A DNA stretch of 27,743 nucleotides from Alteromonas_F sp964429915 (GTDB taxonomy: Bacteria; Pseudomonadota; Gammaproteobacteria; Enterobacterales; Alteromonadaceae). Below, in pieces: positions 6,173 through 14,389 of the stretch. Below the pieces are notes generated by a model, which was not told where the DNA came from, did not search any database, and saw nothing but the letters and a program-made list of their open reading frames with translations. Numbering within the stretch: position 1 is the first letter of the stretch; every line of letters starts with the position of its first letter. Location of the stretch: positions 1-27,743 of the forward strand of contig CAYSDZ010000036.1 in the NCBI GenBank assembly GCA_964429915.1, given 5' to 3'. The position numbers were made by a program, and so were the translations under genes.

Positions 6173-7678
6173 TTAATCGACCGACGACTGAGAGACCAAG
6201 TTCAAGTTAAAACCTGAGCTAGCGCTGTCATCGTGTTCAAATAATAAAAATTGTGCTTCACTGTTTTCGTCTAGAGTCAGCGTGAAATTATCAAGAATAA
6301 TGTCTTGATTATCTATTGTCGCCACTGCAAACACATCATAAGTATTGTTTAGTAAAGAAACGTTAGATGAGGTACCCACTGCAACACTTCTTACTGCATC
6401 AGCGTTAGTCAGGGTTTCGTCAGATTCTACAAATGAAACGGTTACCGTGGCAAATTCATCGTTATCTGCTAAATTGAGTACTGTCACGGTCGTTTGTACT
6501 GCGCCGTCAAACGTAACATCGTTAACAACCACATTGCGAACGAAGGCTTCAATTTCATCTACAACGCCGTCTTCGTCTTCATCAACATTACCGTCTCCAT
6601 CGTCATCGACAAACACTTCGTCAACATAGAAAAACACTGTTCTGGCGGTGTTTTCAGGCACACTGAATAAGGCATTGGACACGTAGCTATCGCCATTTGC
6701 AGAATCAACCACATTCAAACTAAAGTCATCCGCAGCGGTAACCGTAACCGAAGAAATTTGGTTTTGACTTAATTGCTCAGTAATCACCACTTCATCAGTC
6801 GACACATCTTCAACCGTTAGATCGATTTGACCTGAGTAGTCAGGGAGTGAAGGGTGTGGATGGATACCATTATAGAATCGAACAGTCGCACTTGAATCGA
6901 CATCTGAAACTGATTGCAACCCTGTCAAGGTCATATTGTCTAGCTGAAAAGCATTGCTTCCCGCGCCCACATTTTCACGAATAGCTAAGAAATACTGGGT
7001 GTTGAAGCGATAATTAATGTCTTCAGATTGAAAAATAACGTCTGATTGACCTGGCTCAGTAAGATAAACAATATAGTCGTCTTCATCTAAGGTTACTGCT
7101 TCGGTAAGTGATAAAGAATCAGCGGTTGCAATAAGCTGCGCTTCATTAAAGGTTTCATCGGTATCTGACAAGTAAACATCGACTGCTTGAACGCTAGGGT
7201 GAGCGTTAATCACGCGAAGTACAAATTGGTCGTTCGATACCAACTCATCAGTATCGGCCAGTTCCACATTAAAAATACTTGCCACTGAATTAGATGTTGA
7301 GCCTGATGCGACAACAAAAGTGACTGACTCTTCGTTAATTGCCAAAGAACCTTCGTTTAAAATTTCCAAATCGTCACGCTGAGTGCTGTCATCGTCCTGA
7401 AAAGCAACCTCGTAAAAATAATCGCCCACAGGTACATTCACTGCGTTGCTTGCTTCACCGAAACCGACTCCAGGAAAGGTGTTCTCAAACTCGTCCTCAT
7501 TATCTTCATCGAGGTTTTCATCAAGTGTAAGAAATAGATCAGGTGAGTCAGATTCAGCATTGTAAAATTTAATTAAACCGGTGACTTCCTCATCGTCAGA
7601 AGAACAACCTACACCGGTCAATAACGACAAGGCTAATAATGTAGAGGGAAAAAGTTTAGATAAGGGGGGCATGTGCAT
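6173..7678 (-). CDS. acidic DUF4397-type lipoprotein
   Basis: This is a 501-residue exported lipoprotein of unknown function. Residues 1-24 form a signal peptide ending LTGVG before C25, a lipobox that is imperfect because G rather than L is at -3. The mature part repeats DUF4397-like beta-sandwich units. These include FYNAESDSPDLFLTLDE near 38, VLRVINAHPSVQAVDVYLSD near 153 and VRFYNGIHPHPSLPD near 266, each with the 'vhaspdapavDvyl' pattern of that family. Residues 357-375 carry two overlapping DxDxDG loops (DDDGDGNVDEDEDG), as in calcium-binding thrombospondin-3 or dockerin repeats. The protein is strikingly rich in Asp and Glu. The ATG at 7678 has AGGA nine bases upstream; the ATG two codons later is too far from it. 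It has its own promoter and terminator and lies where the S10 operon would be expected. Confidence 0.8.
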   Translation of the reverse strand: MHMPPLSKLFPSTLLALSLLTGVGCSSDDEEVTGLIKFYNAESDSPDLFLTLDENLDEDNEDEFENTFPGVGFGEASNAVNVPVGDYFYEVAFQDDDSTQRDDLEILNEGSLAINEESVTFVVASGSTSNSVASIFNVELADTDELVSNDQFVLRVINAHPSVQAVDVYLSDTDETFNEAQLIATADSLSLTEAVTLDEDDYIVYLTEPGQSDVIFQSEDINYRFNTQYFLAIRENVGAGSNAFQLDNMTLTGLQSVSDVDSSATVRFYNGIHPHPSLPDYSGQIDLTVEDVSTDEVVITEQLSQNQISSVTVTAADDFSLNVVDSANGDSYVSNALFSVPENTARTVFFYVDEVFVDDDGDGNVDEDEDGVVDEIEAFVRNVVVNDVTFDGAVQTTVTVLNLADNDEFATVTVSFVESDETLTNADAVRSVAVGTSSNVSLLNNTYDVFAVATIDNQDIILDNFTLTLDENSEAQFLLFEHDDSASSGFNLNLVSQSSVD

Positions 7679-7756
7679 TGCGCTGCGTTCCTGCTTTTTA
7701 AAATTCGATTATTTCACTTACGAGTAAAAATACTTGTAATGGTTCATTTCATTTAC

Positions 7757-7772
7757 TTAGGGTCCACCCTAA
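7757..7772. promoter_or_regulatory. 16-bp palindrome just downstream of the lipoprotein promoter
   Basis: TTAGGGT-CC-ACCCTAA is a perfect 7-bp inverted repeat with a 2-bp centre. It starts about 8 bp past the -10 of the promoter at 7780-7807, so it would cover roughly the +1 to +17 region. This is a classic position for a repressor operator. It could instead be a small 5'UTR hairpin. The binding protein is unknown. Confidence 0.5.
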
Positions 7773-7779
7773 TGGACTT

Positions 7780-7807
7780 ATAGTACACGCAAAATAAACG
7801 CTATCAA
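7780..7807 (-). promoter_or_regulatory. promoter of the DUF4397 lipoprotein gene
   Basis: On the minus strand TTGATA (7807-7802), a 16-bp spacer and TACTAT (7785-7780) form a sigma-70-type promoter about 100 bases before the ATG. TSS would be near 7773, leaving a leader of about 95 nt that contains the 7757-7772 palindrome. Confidence 0.6.
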
Positions 7808-7876
7808 AGTTGTGTTGTTTAAATGTTACATTGAAATCGTCTTTTTTTGCTCTATGTGATGTATTTTGGCGTAATT

Positions 7877-8617
7877 TTAAGCGCTTCGTTGCCTAACTAA
7901 TTCATATAAACAGATCCCAGTGGCCACTGAAACGTTCAAGCTAGATACCGACCCTGCCATAGGTAACTTAACAAGCTCATCGCACTTTTCGCGTGTTAAT
8001 CTGCGCATCCCTTTACCTTCCGCTCCCATTACGAGTGCTGTAGCTCCTTGCAAAGAGGTTTCATACAAAGACTGTTTCGCCTCGCCAGCCGTACCTACCA
8101 CCCATACTCTTGCTTCTTGCAGGTGTGAGAGCGTTCGGGCCAAGTTGGTCACTTGAATAAACGGCATGACTTCAGCAGCACCACAGGCTATTTTTCTGAC
8201 CGTAGGAGTTAATGATACTGACTTATCCTTGGGTACAATTACCGCAGTGACGCCTGCTGCATCAGCGGTTCTTAAACAAGCACCTAGATTATGTGGGTCG
8301 GTAATCCCGTCCAGTACAAGGAAAAGAGCGTTTTCGGACTGTTCTATCAATCTATCTAAATCACTTTCATCTAGCGTACGCGCTGGTTTTGCTCGTGCGA
8401 CAACGCCTTGGTGCTGTTCACCATTGGTTTTGTTGTCCAAGGCTTGGCGATTGACAAATTGGATGCTGATACCATTTTTTCTGGCCGCATAAATAACCTT
8501 ATTTAAGCGGTCGTCGTCACGCCCTTTTAAAGCCCAAAGTTCAATAATGCGTTCAGGCTCTGTATTGAGCACGGCCGACAAAGCATGAAAACCATACAAC
8601 CATTCTTGTTGCGCCAT
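7877..8617 (-). CDS. rlmB: 23S rRNA (guanosine-2'-O-)-methyltransferase RlmB
   Basis: RlmB methylates the ribose of G2251 (E. coli numbering) in the P loop of 23S rRNA, using SAM. It has 246 residues. The N-terminal L30e-like substrate domain (WLYGFHALSAVL at the start) is followed by a SPOUT knot methyltransferase domain. The SPOUT motifs are HNLGACLRTADAAG, LVMGAEGKGMRRL and LPMAGSVSSLNVSVATG. The last supplies the knot that binds SAM. Its ATG overlaps the rnr stop in a TAATG arrangement, so it is probably translationally coupled to rnr. The rnr-rlmB pair is common in gammaproteobacteria. Confidence 0.96.
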   Translation of the reverse strand: MAQQEWLYGFHALSAVLNTEPERIIELWALKGRDDDRLNKVIYAARKNGISIQFVNRQALDNKTNGEQHQGVVARAKPARTLDESDLDRLIEQSENALFLVLDGITDPHNLGACLRTADAAGVTAVIVPKDKSVSLTPTVRKIACGAAEVMPFIQVTNLARTLSHLQEARVWVVGTAGEAKQSLYETSLQGATALVMGAEGKGMRRLTREKCDELVKLPMAGSVSSLNVSVATGICLYELVRQRSA

Positions 8618-10935
8618 TATTTACTTCTGCCTTTTTTTGATTGTCCTCGTGTTTGTCCACGCTTAGCGTTTCCCCGAGTTTTCGAACTACTTTTCTTACC
8701 GCTGCGTTTATCGGCCGTTTTTGCCGGTTTTCGAACGTTTACTTTTTTACCTGAAGATGATTTAAGCGTGCTTGGGTCGATAATGAGGTCTATTTTTCGT
8801 TCATCAAGATTCACCGCCGCCACCTGTACAGAAACACTATCACCTAAGCGGAACATTTGACCACTCGCCTCGCCTAGCAAGCACTGTTTTACTTCGTCAA
8901 AATGATAATAGTCTTTTTCCAAGGAGCTAATGTGTACTAAGCCATCAATATGATATTCGCCTAAGCGCACAAACATACCAAAACCCGTTACTGAAGCAAC
9001 CACTCCATCAAATGAGTCACCAACGTGGTCAAGCATGAATTCACATTTCAACCAGTCTGATACATCTCTCGTTGCATCGTCAGCACGTCGTTCGGTGGTA
9101 GAGCATTGCTCGCCCAATTGTTCTATTTCTTCAGAATTATATAGCTTTGCTCCACTTACCTCTTTGCCTTGTTTTTTTAACAAGCCTTTAATGCTGCGAT
9201 GCACAACGAGATCAGGATACCGTCTGATAGGCGAGGTAAAGTGTGCGTAGGCCGACAAAGACAAACCAAAATGACCAATGTTTTCGCCATCGTATATCGC
9301 TTGCTTCATTGAACGAAGCAACATGGTTTGGATTAACTCGGCATCTGTCCTTGTGGCTGTTTTAGAGACAATCGCAGCAAAATCAGCGGGTGTAGACTCA
9401 TCGTGAAGTTGGTGCGGCACACCTATTTCTGATAAATAAGACGTTAGTGATGTTAGCCTGTCTTGGTCGGGTTTATCGTGAACCCGATACAGCGAATTGG
9501 CTTTGTTATTTTCCAGAAATTTTGCGGCACAGACGTTCGCTAATATCATGCACTCTTCGATGATTTTATGCGCATCGTTGCGAACAAGTGGCACGATAGT
9601 GTCGATTTTGCGTTGCGCGTTAAACACAAACTTGCTTTCTTGCGTTTCAAACTCTATTGCCCCACGCTGCGTCCTCACTTTTTTCAGTGTTTTAAACATC
9701 GCATATAAGTTTCGCAATTGAGGGACTTTATCTTCGTAGCGCTGATAAAGTTCTTTATCACCTTGCAAAATCGCCCATACTTTGTTGTAAGTTAAACGAG
9801 CATGAGACCGCATAACCGCTTCATAAAACTGATAATCAGTTACTTTGCCTTTTGCTGACAGGGATAATTCACACACCATGCACAGTCGGTCAACATCGGG
9901 GTTTAATGAACACAAGCCATTCGATAGCGCAGTCGGCAACATAGGAATTACATTATCTGGAAAATAAACAGAATTGCCTCGCTCCAACGCTTCTTTATCG
10001 AGTGCTGAACCCGATTTGACGTAATGACTCACATCGGCAATGGCTACCCATAATTGCCATCCTCCGTCATCTAGCGGCTCACAGAATACGGCATCATCAA
10101 AATCTCGTGCGTCTTCGCCATCAATCGTTACAAGAGGAAGCTGACGTAAATCTATACGGCCTTGTTTGGCTGACTCTTCAACCTCGCTACCGACTAATTC
10201 CATTTCCTGCTCAACCGCGTTAGGCCACACATGAGGAATATCAAAAGTACGAAGCGCCATTTCAATTTCCATACCGGGAGCCATATGCTCCCCCAGCACT
10301 TCTACAATCTTTCCGACTGGGCTCACTCGACGACGAGGTCTTTGAACAATTTCAACCACAACAATGTTGCCCTGCCTTGCGCCGTGCACATGTTCGTTGG
10401 GGATAACGATTTCGTGTTGCAGACGGCTATCATCAGGCACGACCATTGCGAAACCTTTTTCGGTAAAGAACCGGCCTACAATGAGATCATTCCGTGGCTT
10501 GATAACTCGATTAATATACGCTTCTCTTCGACCTTTACGGTCGGTACCTGATTCTCTCGCTTCAACAATATCGCCGTGCATAAACAGCTGCATTTGGCCA
10601 GCGCTGATGTATAAGTCTGAGGACCCGTCGTTTGGCCGTAAAAAACCAAACCCATCTCGATGCCCTAACACTTTGCCTTGTATTAAATCAGCCTGTTTTT
10701 GTATGGCGTAACGCTTCTGCTTGGTAAATTGTATTTGCCCCTCGCGCTCCATAGCGCGCAAGCGCCGTTGGATGCCGATTCGGTTATCTTCGTTGTCCGC
10801 GTTAACCGCTAGACAAATATCAATAAACGAGAGCGGTTTGCCTGACTCTTTAAGGACGGAGAGTAGATGCTCTCTACTGGCTACTGGATTGTCGTATTTG
10901 GCTTTTTCTCTTTCGTAATGGGGGTCGTCGCTCAT
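8617..10935 (-). CDS. rnr: ribonuclease R
   Basis: RNase R is a processive 3'-5' exoribonuclease that degrades structured RNA and works in rRNA and tmRNA-linked quality control. It has 772 residues (E. coli about 813). The order is an N-terminal winged-helix region (about 20-75), cold-shock RNA-binding domains (about 85-230), the RNB catalytic domain with IDGEDARDFDDAVF (D272, D278, D280, D281), an S1 domain near 645-730, and a Lys/Ser-rich basic tail. The upstream gap to motX is only 50 bp, so it may be transcribed from within or before motX. It is coupled downstream to rlmB. Confidence 0.97.
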   Translation of the reverse strand: MSDDPHYEREKAKYDNPVASREHLLSVLKESGKPLSFIDICLAVNADNEDNRIGIQRRLRAMEREGQIQFTKQKRYAIQKQADLIQGKVLGHRDGFGFLRPNDGSSDLYISAGQMQLFMHGDIVEARESGTDRKGRREAYINRVIKPRNDLIVGRFFTEKGFAMVVPDDSRLQHEIVIPNEHVHGARQGNIVVVEIVQRPRRRVSPVGKIVEVLGEHMAPGMEIEMALRTFDIPHVWPNAVEQEMELVGSEVEESAKQGRIDLRQLPLVTIDGEDARDFDDAVFCEPLDDGGWQLWVAIADVSHYVKSGSALDKEALERGNSVYFPDNVIPMLPTALSNGLCSLNPDVDRLCMVCELSLSAKGKVTDYQFYEAVMRSHARLTYNKVWAILQGDKELYQRYEDKVPQLRNLYAMFKTLKKVRTQRGAIEFETQESKFVFNAQRKIDTIVPLVRNDAHKIIEECMILANVCAAKFLENNKANSLYRVHDKPDQDRLTSLTSYLSEIGVPHQLHDESTPADFAAIVSKTATRTDAELIQTMLLRSMKQAIYDGENIGHFGLSLSAYAHFTSPIRRYPDLVVHRSIKGLLKKQGKEVSGAKLYNSEEIEQLGEQCSTTERRADDATRDVSDWLKCEFMLDHVGDSFDGVVASVTGFGMFVRLGEYHIDGLVHISSLEKDYYHFDEVKQCLLGEASGQMFRLGDSVSVQVAAVNLDERKIDLIIDPSTLKSSSGKKVNVRKPAKTADKRSGKKSSSKTRGNAKRGQTRGQSKKGRSK

Positions 10936-10985
10936 ACGATCTCAATTGAAACAAATGCATGGGATGAAGTATAACAGGGATTCGA

Positions 10986-11639
10986 TTAATCTACTCTTTG
11001 TTTAGCTGCTGTAATCGCTTTGGGATGCATTAATTTTTCAAGCTTAGTCAGTAATACCGCAATGGTAGCGTGACGTTCTTTATCGTCCGTTACCGCATTA
11101 TAAAGCCAATGATAGGCATCCTCATAATCATACGGGCTGCCGTATCCATCAATAAATAATTCAACCAGTTGAATTTGAGCGCTCATTAGTCCTAACGCTG
11201 ACGCCTCGCGCAGATATACCACCGCCTTCTCTTTATCTTGCTGTAATAGTGTTCCCTTTGCTCGATAGCGTCCCAGTTGTTCCAATGCAGCAGGCAAGCC
11301 TTGCTGCGCAGCATTTTCCATAAAACCGATACCTCGCTCTGGGTCAGGCTCTACGCACACTCCCCAAGCCAACATGTCTCCCCACAGAAACTGGTAAGCT
11401 GGAATTTTAAGTACATAAGCGCGCGCTTCTATGTCGCGATTAAGTTGGCAACGATCAAGCACGACGCGGTCCAAGTGCTCATTCTTGTTGATGAGTTTAA
11501 TCAGTTCATCTTGTGAATAAAGTTGAACTGCTTTGATTTCCTGAGCGTGTGTGTTTTGTGAATAGTGAACTAAAAACAGACTAAAGCACAAGCAAGCAAT
11601 GTGAGGCAGCGAAATTAGATTAGAATGTAAGATTTTCAT
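10986..11639 (-). CDS. motX: polar flagellar sodium-motor protein MotX
   Basis: MotX is a periplasmic protein that, with MotY, forms the T ring of Na+-driven polar flagellar motors and recruits the PomA/PomB stator. It has 217 residues. A signal peptide of about 32 residues ends THA/QE. The mature part has VQLYSQDELIKLINKN, LDRCQLNRDIEARA and PAYQFLWGDMLAWGVCVEPD, then Sel1-like repeats (ENAAQQGLPAALEQLGRYRA; YLREASALGLMSAQIQLVEL), and DGYGSPYDYEDAYHWLYNAV. These blocks match Vibrio MotX as I recall it, and motX lies near rnr in Vibrio too. A sigma-28-like promoter precedes it, which fits a late flagellar gene. The alternative is a generic Sel1-repeat protein, which I consider less likely. 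Confidence 0.87.
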   Translation of the reverse strand: MKILHSNLISLPHIACLCFSLFLVHYSQNTHAQEIKAVQLYSQDELIKLINKNEHLDRVVLDRCQLNRDIEARAYVLKIPAYQFLWGDMLAWGVCVEPDPERGIGFMENAAQQGLPAALEQLGRYRAKGTLLQQDKEKAVVYLREASALGLMSAQIQLVELFIDGYGSPYDYEDAYHWLYNAVTDDKERHATIAVLLTKLEKLMHPKAITAAKQRVD

Positions 11640-11679
11640 GTAAAGAGACTTATTTCAATACCAACCAAATATAGCTTGT

Positions 11680-11706
11680 TTATCGACAATATGAACTAAC
11701 TCTTTA
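11680..11706 (-). promoter_or_regulatory. sigma-28 (FliA) promoter of motX
   Basis: The minus strand reads TAAAGAGT, 11 bases, GTCGATAA. The FliA consensus is TAAAGTTT-N11-GCCGATAA, so the spacing is exact, with 6/8 and 7/8 matches. It ends 40 bases before the motX ATG. This places motX in the late flagellar regulon and supports its identification. Confidence 0.85.
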
Positions 11707-11755
11707 ACAAGCGAATGTCGGGCTTTGCCGCACACATGCTAATTTTACTTGCCGC

Positions 11756-11998
11756 TTAATTTAGCTTACTGCTAAGGGCTAACTTTAACCTTTGTGCCAA
11801 ATCGAACAAGTCGTGTCCTAGGTCTGTTAGGTAACCGCCATCAGGTTGACTGATGACACCTTTTGCATATAAACGTTCTGCGGCTTGGATAGTACTGAGG
11901 TTGGCGTCGTGATGGATCTTTAAACCCTGCATTTGAGAATTAGTTGGAAATTTAAGGAGTAGATTTAATTCATCAATCATATCGGTAGAAAAAACCAT
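11756..11998 (-). CDS. small conserved protein, TIGR02647 family
   Basis: This is an 80-residue cytoplasmic protein with no signal or membrane segment. The HHDANLSTIQAAERLYAKGV and ISQPDGGYLTDLGHDLFDLA blocks match the TIGR02647 family found in gammaproteobacteria such as Pseudomonas. The family is of unknown function. The predicted fold is helical, and the 'GG-YLT-LG' segment resembles the wing and helix of winged-helix proteins, which is only a suggestion. It is divergent from ubiD across a 134-bp gap, with no clear link to it. It reads toward motX and may end in the motX promoter region. Confidence 0.75.
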   Translation of the reverse strand: MVFSTDMIDELNLLLKFPTNSQMQGLKIHHDANLSTIQAAERLYAKGVISQPDGGYLTDLGHDLFDLAQRLKLALSSKLN

Positions 11999-12091
11999 GT
12001 TTTACCTTTTAACCGCAATTTCGATTTTTCTTATCATGCGCCAATAATCCTCAAACCACAACCTAGGTGATCATTCGTAGAAAATTCTGGG

Positions 12092-12097
12092 TATAAT
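12092..12097 (+). promoter_or_regulatory. -10 element of the ubiD promoter
   Basis: A perfect TATAAT lies 36 bp before the ubiD ATG. The matching -35 is weak (TGATCA at 18-bp spacing). The predicted start near 12104 gives a leader of about 29 nt. Confidence 0.6.
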
Positions 12098-12132
12098 CTT
12101 GGTCAGACATTTAAAAAAGACCATCAACAATT

Positions 12133-13617
12133 ATGCAATACAGCGACCTTAGAGATTTTATCGCGAAGCTAGAAGCCTGTGGGGAGCTTGTTAGAGTCAG
12201 CCAGCCCATCAGCACCGAATTAGAAATGACAGAAATTGCCGATCGCACTTTAAGAGCCGGCGGCCCAGCAATCTTATTTGAAAACCCGAAAAACAGCACT
12301 ATTCCCGTTTTAGCAAACTTATTTGGTACACCCAAACGCGTTGCGTTAGGCATGGGCCAGAATTCAGTTGAGGCCCTAAGAGAAGTCGGTAAATTATTGG
12401 CTTATTTAAAAGAGCCAGAACCGCCAAAAGGTATTAAAGACTTATGGAGTAAAATTCCTGTCTTCAAGCAAGTGCTCAACATGCCTGCCAAGGAAGTCAA
12501 GAAAGCACCCTGTCAAGAACAGATTATAAGCGGTGAAGATGTCGATTTAACTGCGCTTCCCGTACAAAGATGCTGGCCAGGTGATGCAGCGCCTTTGATT
12601 ACGTGGGGACTCACGGTGACGAAGGGACCACATAAAAAACGACAAAACCTAGGCATATATCGGCAACAAGTTATTGCTAAAAATAAACTGATCATGCGCT
12701 GGCTGAGTCACAGAGGGGGCGCACTGGATTTTAAAGAATGGTGTCAAACGCACCCGGGCAAGCCTTACCCTGTTTCAGTCGCGCTAGGCGCTGATCCGGC
12801 GACGATCCTCGGCGCAGTGACACCTGTGCCAGATACGCTCTCGGAGTATGCCTTTGCTGGTTTACTACGTGGTGCAAAAACAGAAGTCGTGAAGTCGGTA
12901 AGTAATGATTTACACGTGCCTGCTACCGCGGAAATCGTTTTAGAAGGGTACATAGCACAAGACGAGACTGCACCTGAAGGTCCTTATGGTGATCACACAG
13001 GCTATTACAACGAAGTCGACCATTTTCCTGTTTTTACGGTGACGCATATCACTCACAGAAAAAACCCCATTTACCACTCAACTTATACTGGCAGACCGCC
13101 AGACGAACCGGCCATTTTAGGTGTCGCGCTGAATGAAGTTTTTGTTCCTATTCTGCAAAAACAGTTTCCTGAAATTGTTGACTTTTATCTTCCTCCGGAA
13201 GGCTGCTCTTATCGGATGGCCATTGTCACAATGAAAAAACAATACCCCGGTCATGCCAAACGAGTAATGATGGGTGTATGGTCGTTTTTACGACAGTTTA
13301 TGTATACTAAATTTGTCATCGTGTGCGATGATGATATCAACGCACGAGATTGGCAGGATGTGATTTGGGCGATCACCACTCGCATGGACCCCATTCGTGA
13401 CACGACAATGATAGACAACACCCCTATTGATTACTTAGACTTTGCATCTCCCGTTTCTGGCTTGGGCTCGAAAATGGGCATGGATGCAACCAATAAGTTA
13501 CCGGGTGAAACTGATAGAGAATGGGGTGAACCCATAGTAATGGACGAAGCTATCAAACAGCATATTGACGAGATATGGGATGAACTGGGCATTATGCCAT
13601 CATCTTCTTCCAATTAA
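12133..13617 (+). CDS. ubiD: 4-hydroxy-3-polyprenylbenzoate decarboxylase UbiD
   Basis: UbiD removes the carboxyl group of the octaprenyl-hydroxybenzoate intermediate in ubiquinone synthesis. It uses prenylated FMN made by UbiX. It has 494 residues (E. coli 497). Diagnostic stretches include TEIADRTLRAGGPAILFENP, RQNLGIYRQQVI, MRWLSHRGGALDF, VALGADPATILGAVTPVPDT and the acid/base motif EGPYGDHTGYYNEVD near 280. The start MQYSDLRDFIAKLEACGEL fits E. coli UbiD from its fourth residue. No strong ribosome site is seen. It is followed 21 bp later by fre, so the two are likely cotranscribed. Confidence 0.97.
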   Translation: MQYSDLRDFIAKLEACGELVRVSQPISTELEMTEIADRTLRAGGPAILFENPKNSTIPVLANLFGTPKRVALGMGQNSVEALREVGKLLAYLKEPEPPKGIKDLWSKIPVFKQVLNMPAKEVKKAPCQEQIISGEDVDLTALPVQRCWPGDAAPLITWGLTVTKGPHKKRQNLGIYRQQVIAKNKLIMRWLSHRGGALDFKEWCQTHPGKPYPVSVALGADPATILGAVTPVPDTLSEYAFAGLLRGAKTEVVKSVSNDLHVPATAEIVLEGYIAQDETAPEGPYGDHTGYYNEVDHFPVFTVTHITHRKNPIYHSTYTGRPPDEPAILGVALNEVFVPILQKQFPEIVDFYLPPEGCSYRMAIVTMKKQYPGHAKRVMMGVWSFLRQFMYTKFVIVCDDDINARDWQDVIWAITTRMDPIRDTTMIDNTPIDYLDFASPVSGLGSKMGMDATNKLPGETDREWGEPIVMDEAIKQHIDEIWDELGIMPSSSSN

Positions 13618-13638
13618 TCTAACGAGACAAACTGCTAA

Positions 13639-14367
13639 ATGACAACTACCACACATACCACCAATACTACTAATACCGTAGTTTGCGACATTAACACCAT
13701 TTCGCCCCTTACTCCTTCGGTGTACAAAATTGAGTTGGTACCTCAGCAGGCCATTTCATTTCAAGCAGGGCAGTACGTGCTTATTCATATGGGAGAAGAA
13801 GATAAACGCCCATTTTCTATTGCATCAGCCACGTACGAAAAAAATATCATAGAGTTACATATCGGTGCTGAACCCGCTAATAAATATGCGTTCGAGGTAT
13901 TAGAACGTTTGCAAAACAATGTAACTATTGAGATAAGCGGAGGCTTTGGCGAAGCGTTTTATCGCGAAGATAAACACAAGCCATCAATACTCATAGCAGG
14001 TGGCACTGGGTTTTCGTATACCTATTCCATACTTAAAGAGGCACTTCAGCAAGACCCCAATGCTGATGTTACCCTTTATTGGGGAGGGAGAAAGAACGAA
14101 GATCTCTATTTGACAGACGAGTTAACGAAACTTGCAGATAAACATCCACACTTCAGCTATATACCTGTTGTAGAATTTCCTGAAACCGATTGGCATGGAA
14201 GAACGGGCTGGGTACACAAAGCCGTAATGGCAGACTACCCCTCACTGAGTGGGCACCAAGTATATATTGCTGGTCGCTTTGAAATGGCAAAAACGGCAAG
14301 AGACGACTTCTTTACTAAAGATCTATCTAAAGATGCACTCTATGGCGATGCCTATGCGTTTATATAA
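13639..14367 (+). CDS. fre: NAD(P)H-flavin reductase
   Basis: Fre reduces free FMN, FAD or riboflavin with NAD(P)H and releases reduced flavin. It has 242 residues (E. coli 233). The FAD-type barrel carries RPFSIAS at 57-63. The NAD domain has LIAGGTGFSYTYSIL near 117-131, LYWGGRKNEDLY, and a YIAGRFEMA end block typical of the ferredoxin-reductase superfamily. Residues 1-13 are a Thr-rich stretch of ACN codons, with 8 Thr in 13. This is unusual, and no later Met exists before M51, so it belongs to the protein. Its position after ubiD is conserved in relatives. A role in supplying reduced FMN for UbiX/UbiD chemistry is an inference. Confidence 0.93.
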   Translation: MTTTTHTTNTTNTVVCDINTISPLTPSVYKIELVPQQAISFQAGQYVLIHMGEEDKRPFSIASATYEKNIIELHIGAEPANKYAFEVLERLQNNVTIEISGGFGEAFYREDKHKPSILIAGGTGFSYTYSILKEALQQDPNADVTLYWGGRKNEDLYLTDELTKLADKHPHFSYIPVVEFPETDWHGRTGWVHKAVMADYPSLSGHQVYIAGRFEMAKTARDDFFTKDLSKDALYGDAYAFI

Positions 14368-14389
14368 ATAATTGAATACAGGAACTCTC

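Noticed and set aside
6345..6629. Plus-strand Ser/Thr-rich 94-residue frame opposite the lipoprotein gene
   Set aside because: Reverse reading of Asp/Glu-rich codons gives Ser/Thr-rich nonsense; an artefact of composition.
7936..7947. CTAGATACC match to the gor-end repeat inside rlmB
   Set aside because: Short match within a conserved coding sequence; treated as coincidence, and a caution on the 7-bp third copy at 24241.
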